DNA of 64,000 bases from Strongylocentrotus droebachiensis (GCA_035222895.1 JAVYIG010000594.1:122001-186000), one strand, 5' to 3'; shown: positions 1 to 13,678, numbered from the stretch's first letter. Notes: generated by a model not told the origin, from the sequence alone. A program made the numbers and translations.

Positions 1-1974
1 GCTATTTGTGATCCATCTTCACCAGCTCGAAGACTCGCACTATGCGTGAACACTGAGTAAATTTGTTGAGCTAATTTCTCGAGCTCAAGGTTTCGAGCTG
101 ATGAAGATGTGATTTGTGACTACGGGATAACTTCCTGAATCGCAAAATAGCAGGCTATTTGGCCAACTCAATCTGATGAAGACAGACCCCATGAGACCAC
201 ACTCCTAGGTGTCTTTAAAGTTGAAAACTATGATGGTCCCTTGTGAATAAACATGTACAGGTACAATGTAGCTTTTACAGGACTCATCACTAATGAAATA
301 TGAAATAGGAATCATCAAAATACTTCTCAACATATTAAAGTCTTTTAAATACAAGCCTGTATAGGAACCAGAATTGTGATAAATTGGTATTTAATACGAT
401 AAAGGAACAAGCATAAAAGTTTCAAATACACTTGTATACATGTACATATGTATGAGCAAAAAGGAACTTAAAACTTAGAGGCTCATCATTCAGTGTACAG
501 TATGTACCTTTACAACCAAATAAGGAAGAAAAGTTTTGGAAAATTCCAAGTTTGCACTCTGTATTTATTTATTCCCTGTATTCTTTACACCTGTATCAAA
601 TATGGATAAGGAAAGTTCACAAAAAAAGGCTTTGTAGCATTTTGAAAAAGTGGACTTACAATATTTGAACAAGTGCAATTGTTTGCACTACTCCACAAGA
701 ATAGGATTAGGAAATTCCTTTGTATGCAAATACCTTCTTTGCCCAAAATATTGTTTTCTCAAAAATTGTTGATAGCTAGCACTTCACAAACACGAATTTA
801 TCTGAAGTAAAATGTACATGGTTCAATTATAAATGTACAAACTGTACAATTTATGCTCCATCTATTAAAATTCATATTTATTTCCTTTTTAATGTACTCT
901 CCTTGCATGTGTATGATGTCTACAACAGTTAATAATACATTGTAGGAAAGTACATGTACATGTAGAGTGTACAACTTTACATGTATAGATTAGAGCAAGC
1001 TCCTTTTAGAGATAGTTCACTCTTTTGAAAAAGCTCAATTTTGCAGAAACAAACCCACAATAGGTGCATTCAAACATAAAGAAAAGGTGAGGTTGGGACC
1101 TCGCTTTTTTTAACTGTGAATTGGTTCAATCGGATATACCACTTTGAGGGTTGCACATTCAATAAGTGCAAGGATGGCTTACACTTACATGTATTTGAGT
1201 GAATTAACCAAAAGAACAATGATCTAGAGAGTGCTACTCCAGTGTTAAATAGATCATATCATACATTATAGGCCTTCTACATGTACATGTACATGTACAC
1301 GTGTATACAGAATGATACATGTACATGTTAAAGACTTTGAGAACAGTGTATCTTAAAAAGTACTGCAATGTACTTATACATGTACAGTTTATATGTGTAC
1401 CCTGTATGTAGTAAGATGCACGATTGCTGCTCATGGGTTGAGATAGATTTGCTTTTCTGAAGTGATAAACTAGCCTACAAGAATTGTATGACAATGTAAC
1501 ATCACAAAATACATGTATGAGAAGAACGTTGAAATAAAAATTTAAATTTAAAATCAAACAAATACACAAAATGGCATTGAATTTTCAAGTCCTTAATTTG
1601 TAATAGTCACAAAAAGGGGGAAAAGTAGGTGAACTCTGAAAATGACCAGCAAACACTATATTCTTATCTTCAAAAATCCATTACAAAATGTATGTGAAAA
1701 GGGAAGAAAAATGATTTTTGTAACAATCTTGGTAATATCTGCTTTTCAGATTTCATTTGAAATATAGGAGGCTGAAAGCAGAATATTATTTGTTTGATTT
1801 GCGAGTGCACTCATACCTCTAGTCTTGCACATACTTACAGTACTCACCAATACCTCATTCAATTTTCCTTTTTTTTTTAAAAATAGAATATTAAATGGAC
1901 ACTCCAGAAACCAGTAAAACATAGGGCAAATTGCCCATTCAATTGCCCCTGTGCCATTTGAGCCTTGCTCTTAC
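1..1974. other. Gene-free flank, AT-rich with TGTACATG motifs
   Basis: No coding exon is recognised here on either strand. The stretch would be the first intron of the minus-strand Rab gene whose exon ends at 1975. It holds many TGTACATG-type short palindromes, for example around 953-964, 1278-1298 and 1317-1327. An imperfect inverted repeat sits at 1-30 and 89-118 (TCGAGCTGRTGAAGATG). Confidence 0.5.
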
Positions 1975-2170
1975 CAATAGTGGTTTGATAGTCTCTGTAA
2001 GGCGAAGCCCTCCCTGTCGAGAAGATGGTGATGAGGGCAGTTTTGCCCACATAGCTGTCACCTATGACCAACACCTTGAAGATGTAATCGTACACCTCTC
2101 CTGAAGGCATCCAGGAACGACGCAACGAGCTCTCGATTACAATCTTGTCCAGGTAGTTCCCATTTTCCAT
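1975..2170 (-). CDS. Rab-family small GTPase, first coding exon
   Basis: This exon encodes the first 65 residues and part of codon 66 of a Rab-like GTPase, a membrane-traffic switch. The reading frame starts at ATG 2170 and has a 28-residue extension before a typical Rab beta-1 strand (YIFKVLVIG). The nucleotide-binding P-loop GDSYVGKT spans residues 37-44, and TTIG closes the switch I region. The exon ends one base into the Gly codon at a clear donor (GTAAGAGC, 1967-1974), an intron position also used by the Rab exon at 17899-18025. A second in-frame Met at residue 21 (MPSGEVYDY) is an alternative start. Tyr replaces the usual Gly/Ser/Asn at the fourth P-loop position, which is unusual. I cannot place it in a Rab subfamily; the LVIGD strand is compatible with the Rab32/29 group among others. 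The remaining exons must lie left of the window. Confidence 0.72.
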
Positions 2171-2358
2171 TTGGTTTTCTACAGGTGGTCCACACCACTG
2201 TCATTGTTACACACAGCTTCTTCAACAATCCATCGCACACCGGCCTTTTGGGGAGTTTTGAAACTGATTCTAATTGAAAGCACAATACCGGCGAACAGGT
2301 AATCCCGGCTTTAATATTTGAGGTGAATTGTTTTCCTTTGGCGATGGATATCCCTTTA

Positions 2359-2607
2359 TGTCCAGTTTCAAGTCCAGAAGTACCTCATGCTCAAATCTTT
2401 CAAAATAAAAGTAAGATGAATGTCACTTCTGCTACTTCCAGCATGTATCAAAGCTCAAAATGTCCAGTTTCAAGTCCAGAAGTCTACGTCTACATGAACG
2501 TCTAAAAGCCTTTTCAGCAACTAAACGAGGGCCAGCACCTCATGCTCAAATCTTTCACAATAAAAGTAAGGTGAATGTCACTTCTGCTACTTTCAGCCTG
2601 TATCTAA
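2359..2607. repeat. Tandem duplication upstream of the Rab exon
   Basis: A segment starting GTCCAGTTTCAAGTCCAGAA at 2359-2450 is repeated at 2461-2607. The second copy carries an insertion of about 50 bp after the first 30 bp. The copies are near identical, so the event is fairly recent. It lies in the 5' flank or 5' UTR side of the minus-strand Rab exon. Confidence 0.75.
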
Positions 2608-3479
2608 ATAGATAAGTGATATTTTACAAACCCATCAAAGCACTACCCGCAAAACAATTGGTAAAAGGAACTGCCAAGAAGTTACTCAGAACTGTAAAAT
2701 AAGAGTGCCAGGCAATGCTTTCAAGAACTATCAAATTCAGGGATATATATAAACTTGAAGAACACTTGACCACGAGTACTTGTAGATTGAAAACCACCCA
2801 CAAGCATAATTCTGAAAAGTCCCCCAGCTATTCACAAAATGAAGTATATGGTGCTACACAATATCTACATGTAGAGAAAGTCTCTTCAAATTTTGATCCA
2901 GTCCTCAGAAATTTCCAATGGCTACAATCACATAGAGGTAAGTGCATCAATTAAAGTAACTATCTTATGAACTTGAGGCAATGTCAAAACTTCAAAAGTT
3001 CCATATCTTACAAACAGAAGCAAGTAAAGTTGTAAATCGGGCAACACAACATTCATCAATCCCCTTCAGATATTGTTGAAAACTTCAGAAATTCATTTTC
3101 TCACACACAAAGGCGACTGCATGGGACTACACAGAAATATTTGTGCCATCCTCATCCAAGCCAAGCTTGTCCCAAAATCATCAGCGATCATAGCATTTCC
3201 AATCTGATCAAATCAAAAGTGAATTTGTAGAGTAGACTCACACCAGACATAGTACTGATCTCACACATTGGCAGTACCGTTCTGTGCTTCAGAGCTGAGT
3301 TCAGTATTACGGTGTAAGGACAAAAACTATTGAACCCAACAACACCTCTACCGGTACCTTTACATGTAGTGGTACAGTATGCTCCCCTGTACAACAAGAG
3401 CCCTTCCTTTCTGTCAGATGCCCAACAGGTAAAGCATGCATCACTGAACATACAGTAAGCCACTGGATATGTAGATCAC

Positions 3480-3600
3480 AACCTTCCCGCTGGAGTTAGA
3501 GCAAGAGGTCACGTCATTTAGAACAAAACTTGACAAGCGCAAGCCCAGGAATTTGCTCCCAAATCCAGGGCGGGAAGGGGCGGGGCGGTGGTGTCTGAAC
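3480..3600 (-). promoter_or_regulatory. Possible GC-box promoter segment
   Basis: A local GC-rich stretch contains a GC box (GGGGCGGGGC at 3577-3586) and a CRE-like TGACGTGA near 3510 in otherwise AT-rich DNA. It lies about 1.4 kb upstream of the Rab start at 2170, so it could be that gene's promoter. It could equally serve a plus-strand transcript, because ATGGAG|GTAAGG at 3660 looks like a start followed by a donor. This is inference from motifs only. Confidence 0.25.
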
Positions 3601-4055
3601 AACAAATACTGAACGAAATTCTCGATCAGACTCTGTATGTGCATTTAAATTGGGGCAATCATGGAGGTAAGGAAATGTACGCTCCCTGGTTGGAGGTAAA
3701 CAGTGCTGTACATGTACATGTAGGTTCTGGAAAAATTATCTGTACCATACAAATGGACCAAACACAAAATGGAGGCCTGCACATGTCATATACAGTGCAG
3801 ACAGTGAAAACAATGTACAGCCCCCCCCCCCAAAAAAAAGGCCAAAATGCCAATAAGCATTACTCCAGCAGGTGACATACTTGTCAATAAAGAAATAGGA
3901 AACCTTTTTAAAAAAGTCAAAAATGGTGGAAAAAAGGCCTACCGGTAACCGAATACAATTTCTGTCAACAGGTTGTAAGGCAGAGAAGTCTTCTTCAACC
4001 TGATCAAAAGTACTCCTCATAAAATTCATTTGCAAGAGTTTACCTTGATCTTTAA

Positions 4056-4424
4056 AGGTAAAGACCAGTATTGGCAACGCCCCAATTTCAAAAAATGAAA
4101 TGGAAGCTCTCATTACCAATCATGTGAAAGAATATGTTTTGACTAATACATGATGATAAAAAATTTGCCGGGAAACCGCCTACTAATTCATATATTTGGT
4201 AAATTTATTTCTCTCATGGTCTGGTGAGAGAGATAGGGTAGTCCCATATACATCTTTCTGTGTATAGTGCTTGTAACTTTACGAAGAATGAGCCAAATTT
4301 CTTATCATTTTGATGATTCCAGAACCTTGCAGATGCTAGATGCTAGATGATCGACCTTTTCTGATCGATTCCACAACGTTTCTTTCACAATGCAATCGCA
4401 AAACCATTACTGGTCTTTACCTTT
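4056..4424. mobile_element. TTAA-flanked MITE, copy 1
   Basis: A 369-bp element has terminal inverted repeats (left AGGTAAAGACCAGTA, right its complement TACTGGTCTTTACCT) and sits between two TTAA tetranucleotides (4052-4055 and 4425-4428). TTAA duplication is the mark of the piggyBac superfamily, although the TIR start is not the classical piggyBac one. The inner part matches the copy at 38819-39165 in inverse orientation (shared CGGGAAACCGCCTACTAATT). It has no coding capacity, so it must have been mobilised in trans. Confidence 0.8.
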
Positions 4425-6208
4425 AAGCAAATACATGCCCTTTATTTAGCCTATAATAAATCAGAAAAAAAAAAATCACTTCCATTTTTGTGCAATGCTT
4501 ATTGTTTAAACACCTCTATTTGTTTCACTGCTGTAGTGTAGTGACACTGTAATGATAAATGGCTACTCCATACCAGAAGTGTGCATTGTTTCTTGACCAA
4601 ATAAAGCAAATGAGAAATTGAGCTCCCTGAATTTGCAGCTGATCTCTTCAAAATTAGTTTCCATATACATGTAGAATACACAATGTACCTTCATGCTATG
4701 ACCTTTTCACTTGTGTACGCCCCCTCCTGCTTCGCAATGATTCTTCAAACGTTTCTTACTTACATTGTATATATAAGTTTTGTTTAAATTTTCTCTAGTC
4801 TGAATGGGCTTGTAGCTGCACAACACGACGCTTGCATCAAGTTTCCATCCCATGCATGACCTTTGACCCTAACCCTTGGAGAACTCAGAGGGAGGGCCCA
4901 TGTACATGTATACATGACAACTCAAATTAATATTTGGGTCAAAAGAAACATCCTGTACTTTGGGTTACCCATGGAAACTCATTCAAAATGGCTGCTTCTT
5001 TTTCAATCAATGTAAATCCATTAGACCTAAAATCTATTGAAACTTAGAGTAGAAATACTTATTTGGGTCATACGAAAAATCTTGTAGTGGACTGGAGTCA
5101 GTGGACTAAAGCTAGATTAATTTTGTTTTGGGGAATATTTAGGGTAGGCTTAAAATTTACAATAAACCAGAACCCAGATTGGAATGGTAACAGTTGAAAA
5201 TGATACCTTTTAGATAATATTAAATATTTTGAATTCAATATTACATATTTTAAGGTGACAATTCCTTGAACTAATTGTATTTCATAGTTTTCATTGTTCT
5301 CTTAAAGGTACTACATGTATGTCCCATTTGCAGGCCAAAAAAATGAAAAGGTTAAATTCCAACATCATTTGAAAGATAATACTAATTTAGAACTTCCCTA
5401 AAAAAAGGGGAGCTTGAAAATGTCTTAAAGTGGGAACGGCCTGCCATAGTTAAGTCCAACTTTAAGTCGTTCTTAGTCTTTGTGAATCACACTCCTGGTC
5501 TTAATGTAAATATGCACAATGACAAGAATGAGTTATATGCATTCTTCCTCTGTCCACAGCACTGTTCAAATACTTGTCCTTGGCATACCCATCAAACCAT
5601 CAAGAAAATACCTTGGTGATGAGATGATGCTTACTATCAACTTTGCTGGTCAACAATGCAAGCACCAACCCTGCCCATCCAAAACAAACAACTATGATGA
5701 CAGTATTAAAGTGTACCACTCACGTTAAAAAGATAACTTGTGTATAGCAAGAATGAACAAAAAATCAACCTAAAACAAAAATTACCTTTATGGGCTTACC
5801 ATGGGCCAATCAAATGCAGTGGGCCTATTCTTATAATCTGTAAATCAAACTTTTAAATGATGGGGAGGGGAGGGGGGGGGGATCAGGAATGGAGAAATAC
5901 CATTGAAGGTAACCAGCCATATTCTAGACTTCCAATAATGGCATGCAGTCAGGATTGAACTTTATTACAATACGCATGCCAAGGAGTTACCGTCCTTACC
6001 ATTACACAATACTACAATACAGTATACCGGTACATACATGTACATTGTGTAGGTATATGCACAACGATTTCAAGATTTGATGATTAAAAGTCTAAAGAGA
6101 CAAATAAAAAAAGAATTTCTGATGTATCATTCCTCACAGGTCAACACGTGCTCTCTAAATTCACACGGACACTGTACATGTAGTTCAACCGCAAAGACCT
6201 GTTACTAA

Positions 6209-6395
6209 CAAGTGAAAAAATACATGGGGGCTCAGGGCGAATTAGCCCCCAAAATGCCCAAAAGCAAAAGAGCCCCCGAAAGTCATAAAAGAGCTCCCAA
6301 AAATTTGCATAGAGTTCAATGCAAAACAAATTAAAGAGTGTTATTTTCATGCGAGCAAGCTTGAAAAGTAGCCCCCAAGTATTTTTTTTCCCCTG
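6209..6395. mobile_element. Short hAT-like MITE with GGGGGCT phrase repeats
   Basis: This 187-bp element is flanked by an exact 8-bp duplication GTTACTAA (6201-6208 and 6396-6403). Its ends are weak inverted repeats (CAAGTGAAAAAATAC and the complement of CAGGGGAAAAAAAATAC). Inside, the phrase AGCCCCCRAAAR occurs several times. The 8-bp duplication and CA(A/G)G-type start fit the hAT superfamily. It is a small relative of the element at 14120-15398, which carries the same phrase in the other orientation. Confidence 0.75.
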
Positions 6396-8275
6396 GTTAC
6401 TAATGTATTTGAGTTTAACTTTATACATGTTACCTCAAAAAACCCTGGTTACCATTTGATTTCCCTGCAATGCACAATAGCATAAAGATGGAATCCACTT
6501 TGCATTTATGAATTGTTGCTATGTCTGTCAAGCCTCTGACAGGCTTTTAATTGTCAAGGGAAACCTTTCTGCAAGAAATATCCAGTTTCAACAATACCAC
6601 TGAAGGATATTTCACCACCCCTTCTTCCCTAGTGTCACCAGCCTGTGACATATGTACTTCCGGGAACTACTATCTAGCAGCCCTCACCCTTACGCAGTTC
6701 AAAAGGGGACTAGAAGGAATCACACTAAAGCCAGTGTAGACAATTCGCAGGGAAACATTTTTCTTGCACCAGTAAACTTTTTAGTTATTGATTATTATAA
6801 GAACAGTTTCGCAACAACACCCTGCATGGTGCATACATGTACAGCACAAAAGCACCTCACAAAGTAGGAAAATAATACTCTAGTTAAGAAGCCGGTACTC
6901 TACTGAAAGAAGAAAAAGGAGAACTAGAAGAACTATGCATTAAATTAGGAGTAGGACTATAAACATCCCATACTGTACCAAACAATGCCATTATTTAAAC
7001 AAGAGTGCAAGAATTCTTCAGACTTGTTATTTTCCTCATTCCTCAGTACAGCAGATGATGTGCCAAATCCGCAATGAATGCGACTACAGAGCTGATTACA
7101 GACAATACTGCTACATGTATAAATAGGTCACAAACATGCAGTTCACAATATTTAACAATGATGCATAGAAATTGCATACCTGTAGATGTCAAATCCATGA
7201 ATAACTTACAAATGAAATTAACAAATGCATTACATGATTTTCACCACACAATGCCAACTTCACAAGGAAGTGCAAAATTTCCCTGGTTTTTATCACTCCT
7301 CAGAACAACAAACCTAATGTACAATGTATGCAGGTGCAAAAACAGGGCTGTAAGACTCCACACAAATTTCTAAAAACAAAACAATGCCAACTTCTCACTA
7401 TAAAGCAACAATTCCTCTGATTTGTATTAATACTTCTCAGTAAAATAAATGATTGTTTATCCCACTGAATACCACTTCCAAGTCAAGATCCTAAATTTGC
7501 AGATACAGTATAGATCAAACAAAGTCAAACAAAACAATGATGATTATCTCTATTGATGTACTATACAATGCCACTCCACAATTCTAAATTTCAAGCTTTA
7601 GAATTGAGATGATGCAAAATCATGGCCGTTACGCTCGTTGCACAAATTTACATACAGTCACGTAGTGTAGATGAGCACTGAATCCACTTTATGATACCCT
7701 GATTAAAGATGTAGCTGACAAATAAGAATGGCTTCAATACTCCAACACAATCATGTAACAAAGCGACTTCAAGTCATGCACAACATGTAGAAGATGATGC
7801 AGGACTACATGTACATGTACCTTATATCTTCCCACCATGAATAACCAATGACATCATCAACAAAACGTATTCATACCAGTACTGAGTAACACATGTGAGA
7901 AACTGCACATGAATACCCAGATGAATACCCAACCAACACAAAAGCTAGGCTGAAGTCTCTTTCAATAAGGCTTACATAACAACTCAGTGATCACGAACAA
8001 AAGATAAGACCGAAAGGTCTGTAAGTTCACTTCACAATGAATACATGTTGGATTGATTTTTGGCTCAAATGCTAGAAGTCTGTATACACATTAGGGCGTC
8101 ATGTAAATTGTATACTTGTGTGTGAACAACCAGAGGACTGATACATACATGTACCTGTGCATGTGCATGTACATGTGTACATATATTTACTATTTAGTCA
8201 TATCTGAGGGACTTGGTGATTGAAGATTAATGTCTTACCAAAGGGTTATGACTATAAGCTCATCAACCTGCAGCG

Positions 8276-8757
8276 TGTCCACACACAAAACAATTTATCC
8301 CGAAACTCTATAACGAAACGTCGTATAGGTGCGCAGTTTGCTACTGCGCAGTCGAAACCGAAACCGAAACACATGTGCAGCACCACTAGCATTGACTGTG
8401 CCACTGGAACAATGCATGCAGTATATTTATGTATAATCAGCTGGCTGCGCAGCGGTCAGCTGGAAGCAGAAATGAGAGCTCATATCTCCTTTCGCTCGAG
8501 GTCACGTTAAGCCCCGCCCAGTTAGACGAGTTCCGTCCACACACAAAATGTCCGTGATTAGGCGTGATTCTTTATCGAGTTTCAGTTCGAAACGATGCCC
8601 AAACCTGCGTTTCGTTAGACTAGTTTCGTTATAGGACGTATCGTTAGTGAGCGTCCACACCTACAATTTTGGTCGTAAAACTATCGCGAAACGGTATCAC
8701 TATCGCGAAACGGTATAGCTAATCATGACTAATCACGGAAAATGTTGTGTGTGGACA
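8276..8757. mobile_element. MITE with TGTCCACACACAA ends
   Basis: Terminal inverted repeats TGTCCACACACAA (left) and TTGTGTGTGGACA (right) bound about 480 bp. The interior is full of variants of CGAAACGRTA and CGTTTCGTTA in both orientations. No target duplication is evident, so the superfamily stays open. The ORF inside is a shadow without protein features. Confidence 0.6.
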
Positions 8758-9066
8758 GGGGGTGTGTTTGAACCCTGGACCTCCTGTTTCTGGTGCAACT
8801 GCTTTTCCTGTGAGCCATCAAGCCTCTACACATGCAAAACAGATTATGTAATGATATGCATGACCTCTTTACTTTTTTTTTGGGGGGGGGGGGGGCGGCG
8901 GCTGGTCAGAAGATTTTTTTACTGAAACACAAAAACCTGTTTTTTTTAATTTTTGTATTATTATCATTTTTTAATTAATATATATTTTTGTTGTTGCTTA
9001 TCAGAGTATTTGGACGTGTGCCACCCCCTCTCTCTAACTCCCAGCCAAACCCTGGATCTGCCACTG
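8758..9066 (-). repeat. tRNA-like SINE head and end of a GGATCYAGG-type element
   Basis: Read on the minus strand, 8833-8757 gives TGATGGCTCACAGG (A-box-like) followed by GGTCCAGGGTTCAAAC (B-box-like), the layout of a tRNA-derived SINE head. To its right is a poly-G tract (8881-8895) and then an end sequence CCTGGATCTGCCACTG (9051-9066). That sequence recurs as a transposon terminus at 19285-19300 and 37914-37929. Confidence 0.4.
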
Positions 9067-10952
9067 TAATGAGCTGAAGCATTAAATGGCAACTTAAGGT
9101 AGCGAGGGAGAATCCAGTTTTCCATGAAGAAAACAAAATTGTTCCAAATATACACAATTCAAAAGAAACTTCGTATAAAATTGTGGGGATAAAAAATATA
9201 AAGATACAAAGGGTGAAAAAAAGGGTAAAACAACTTCACAAGCCATTGCTCAATAACATGAATTGGGACTTCAAAAAACTATTATAACACTGAGTATCCA
9301 CAGTGTATACATGTACCCTTTACTTACAGAAGCAAAAACAGAGAGTTACATCTCAATTTACCATTGTTAAGTCCAAATATTTGTACTAAATTAACCAAAA
9401 TGTCCTCTTTATAAGGAGGAGATTAATCATAAATACCAAAAGAAATTGTAAACAAAACATAGTATCATGTACATGTAGTTTGATAATCATTATAATTATC
9501 CCAGGGAATAACATCCAACTTTTTCATCCAAGTGATTTTCAAAAACATCATGAACAGAATGAGAGAAGCTCAAAACCAAAAGTGGTCTGGCGCCCTCTCT
9601 CTCAATATGCAAGATAGTTCTACTTTTAGATCATTTCTCAACAGATCATGATGAGAATACCAGCACGTACTGTACATGCATGTACAATCAGTGTACATGT
9701 TCATGACATGTTCATGTTCTAAGAAAACTTGAGTTAGAACTGTTTACTTTCTTCTTAATACCAGGCTTGAGGAACAAACTTAGGTCAAATAAAGGATTAA
9801 TCTTATTTCAACAACACCACCAAAAAACAAAAACATAATCAGAAGAAAAGGGGATTTGAACCCCCAAGTTTGCTTATGTGGAAGCAGAAAGAATCAGAGG
9901 AAAAAAAAGTACATTAACAAAAAAAATCAGAAACTTATGATAAAAATCACTGGAATAAAATTAAAATCCTTATACTCTGATCAGACAAAAAATAAAGATA
10001 TTCATGCATGAACTTTTTTTTTTTTTTTTTGATTACTGACATACATTATATAAAATTTGCTTTTCCTTATCAAACAGAATCAACAGACTCATTTTCTTGG
10101 AAAAACTTGTCCAAATACATTTCTCAATAAAACCAAGTCATTTTTTATGTATTGATTTTATTTCTCTGTTTATTATATTTGTCTTTGCTGTTCTTTCCTT
10201 CACCTTTTTTTTCCATATACCGGTACTAACTGTACATGTATTGTACATGTACATGTATCTGTCAGTAAATTTCCTCATCCCTTCTTTCTTCTTCTCTGTA
10301 ATCTGTCCTAGTGTGTGTTCCTATTTCTTTTAATCACATTTCCTTAATACAAGTACGAACTGTATGAATTTCTTTGCATTTTATTTCTGTATTAATGACA
10401 TTTGCTTGACATACACCCATGTTTAACACCCATTAGGTATCAAGCGCAGAAGTTGAGTCATCGGATAAACACAGTAGACACTGAATGAAAGGAAAATGGG
10501 TCACAAGCCCACAATGACCAGGTGTAATGAATTTGTGCATTTACTTCCCGATACTAAACTGTATATTAATCAGCTTCAACCTTGACAGTCTTGATGCCTT
10601 TGTTTAGTCCAAAGAACGAGTCTGTTTATAGCCCTTGTTCAAATGCAACTCCTGTCAAAGAAAGGCTGCTAATAACACAGACTTTGTACTTTACGCTATC
10701 TTTGTTGCACTTTATACTTAGTGACAAAGTGCCAACTTTTGCTGAATTGAAAGAAAAATAATGACAAATAATTTGAGTATGTAAGAAAAGTGTGATTCCA
10801 GCAGACGCTACAAGTACATGAACATCTGTACAGCAAAGGAAACAAAAAACACAGACACCTAGTTTTGATATTCAATTAATGACTGTTCAGTGAATATATG
10901 GGCTTGGTGAGAAGAGACATACATGTAATCCATCACCCCAAAAAATAATATA

Positions 10953-11440
10953 CAAATAGTGAATGGCCATGAGTGCAATGGTACAAGATTTTGCACAAGG
11001 TGAAAGATAAGAGACGCTCTATCCAACGAGGCCCAGCCGAGTTGAATAGAGCGTCTCATCTTTCACCGAAAGCAAAATGTTTTTCCATTGCACTATTTGT
11101 TTTATAAAACACCTCAGACGTTAATTTACAGGCTTAAAACAAGTTATTTTTGAACAGTTTTTCCTAGGCCTAAATCTCAGCGGTTTTTATTTTTTTTAAT
11201 GAAATTGCCGATAGTGAGCGCGCAATATTAAATAGGCAGCAATTTTGCCAGCAAACCATGCGAGCGCGTAACATGCGCGTACTAAGCTTTATGTTTATTG
11301 TTACGCGGAGTGCAATTTCGTTTGATCTATTCACACCATTGCACGGTGACGTTACTTACCTCACCCTATACTTTGTACATCGTTAGTGACGTCAGAGTGC
11401 AATGCTGCGAAGGGATCAAACGGAATTGCACGGCTGGAGA
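10953..11440. repeat. Two related hairpins around GTGCAATGG
   Basis: An inverted repeat folds 10976-11030 onto 11038-11092 (AGAGACGCTCTAT pairing with ATAGAGCGTCTC, plus outer GTGAAAGAT and TGCAATGG arms). A second one pairs 11309-11345 with 11397-11440 (GTGCAATTTCGTTTGATC with GATCAAACGGAATTGCAC). Both use a GTGCAAT outer arm, so they may be parts of one palindromic element. Confidence 0.6.
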
Positions 11441-12188
11441 AATGATGCCGTTCAATGGTACTTTTAGCGCATGTCGTGTGATCAAGAATTGACCAATGAG
11501 GTTGCAAGAATCTTAGTAGGCATTGTATAAAACATGTTATTGCTTACTTTATCATTTATTACATGTATTGTGTATCATATGACACATACCACTGCAGCAT
11601 CAATGAATGGCAACTGTGTGCAACAAATCAAATCTAATTCGAAGGTCCTATGCGTATTCACTGTGCTACGGTATGTGTTACAAGATACAGAAATGTCACG
11701 CGTATTACACTTTACTCCATCATGAACAAGATTAATGCAACTGCATATCCTATGCCTCCCTCCTAAATTCGGTAAAGAAATGGATGGAATCATTTGTGAT
11801 ACATGTATATCACAATGAAGAAAAAATGGTGATACATACAATGTACCATCATAAAGTTTTCAGTTGTTTATCTCAAGTGGTTCGTGAGATACCACGTTGT
11901 GTATGCGGTACGGATGTACAGTGTACAATGTATGGACAACCAAAATAAATAATGCCTCTGGCAGACTGGCACCACCTTCGGTAGGCGGAGGCATAAAAAC
12001 CGCTTGGTTCTGCCGCGTCATGTAATTATTCGAATGAGGCCTAAATGAGTGAAAAGGCGTCAATTCTCTTTATTTACTGTACATAAATTAATCAACAACA
12101 AAAATAACAAGACTGAAAATTAAATTCCCATCTCGAATAATTTTCCCCAAGGCTTCAGCAATGTGCCAGGGATTTTTTTTTTAAAGAA

Positions 12189-12824
12189 TACCATATTTGT
12201 CGGCAATAAGGCCGCACCGCCGCATAGGCCACACCCCCAACTTTGACATTTCAAAGAGGAAAAAAAAAAAAAAACGAACGGACAAAACAAAATAACCATA
12301 ATCTCTTGAAAACACTATTTTTTTTTTACAGACTGATACCAAATTCATCCATATTCTTATAATTTACCGGAAGTTTAGCTAAGAAAGTGATCGCAGGCAG
12401 ATTTGGTGTCCGATATACCCCTACCACAATGTACGGTGTAATGCGAAACTGCATGAAATGGAAAAACAAAATGGCGACTTCGGATGGATGTTCGCGGCAG
12501 CTCTGTTAGACTGTCCCTTCCTTTACCTTTGCAATGCATTGGCACGAACTTAGATCAAGATCTATCGACAAATGTTGTGTTAGGACGTTTATTTTCGTCT
12601 TCATGTCAACAATGCAAGATAAAATTGTCGGTAAGATGTTTGGAAACGTCCTGTACCATAGTGGTATTGTTATTTTACAGTTTTTAGTCCCATACGTGCA
12701 AATTTGTGTGGTTTTGACTTTCGTTTTTTTTTTTTTTTACTCTTTTGTCGTTAAGGCCGCACCCCGCCCTTTTGATATTTTATCTTCCAAAAATACTGCG
12801 GCCTTTAAGCCAGCAAATACGGTA
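12189..12824. mobile_element. MITE with TACCRTATTTG ends
   Basis: The left end TACCATATTTGTCGGC...AAGGCCGCA is matched by the right end, whose complement reads TACCGTATTTGCTGGC...AAAGGCCGCA. The enclosed 636 bp has no protein-coding signal. No convincing target duplication is seen, so I do not assign a superfamily. Confidence 0.65.
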
Positions 12825-13678
12825 CATGTAATGTTAAACACTCTCACTGTCTAATGACTGTTGCACCACCATACATTTGTAGCTAATGTAAGACACTCTT
12901 GTTTCAAGAGCATTTCTCATCCTAAAAAATAACAATACTACTAATAATAACAATAATAATGATCATAATCAATTTAAAAAATAATAATAATTATTTTTTT
13001 TAAGTTTTAAAAACTTCTATGCTTTTAGACGTGTAAATGGCAAGATACCAGCAATACTAAGGTCTGGTTGCCTCATCAAGTGGTTGCCTCATCAAGTGGA
13101 ATACCGGTATCAAACAAATGTAAGACTTATAGGAATATTTTTGTACATGTACATGTACCTGGTTAATCCCAGCATTTTCAAACGGCATCAACATCATCGT
13201 GTCTGTCATGTTTGACAGTGACATCTAGTATCGTCAGTCAGCTGTGTCCTTGCAATTTCTACTAACATGTTAGATTGCTAAATTTGCTGTGCAAAGGGCC
13301 ATGGGAAAAGATGTAAGCTACAATGTAAATGTAGAGTAGTTCCCTGTATATTTATGATCAGGGTTTACTTTCAGATGTAAATGTACAGTATACACAAGAA
13401 AATACATTAGAAGCTTTTTAGGGAACAGATGAATGTCTCAAATATGTCTTCTTCTTTTTTAAAGAGAAGGTTCATTTATTTGATACCATTGCAATTATAA
13501 AGTTACACAGAGTAAGAATATCACATTTGTCTACCGGTAACTTGTATATTCCAGCAAAAATAATGAAAGTACAGCTGAATTTTTTAAGTGATGTCAATGA
13601 ATGAACAATGGACCGCTCAGCTGAGCTAATTGACTACGGTGCGCGATGCATGCACTGTAAAATAACAGATCTGGGTAT

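Noticed and set aside
9841-9870. Possible tRNA B-box (complement of GGGGATTTGAACCCCC)
   Set aside because: No A-box at a suitable distance and no cloverleaf; at most a decayed SINE head.
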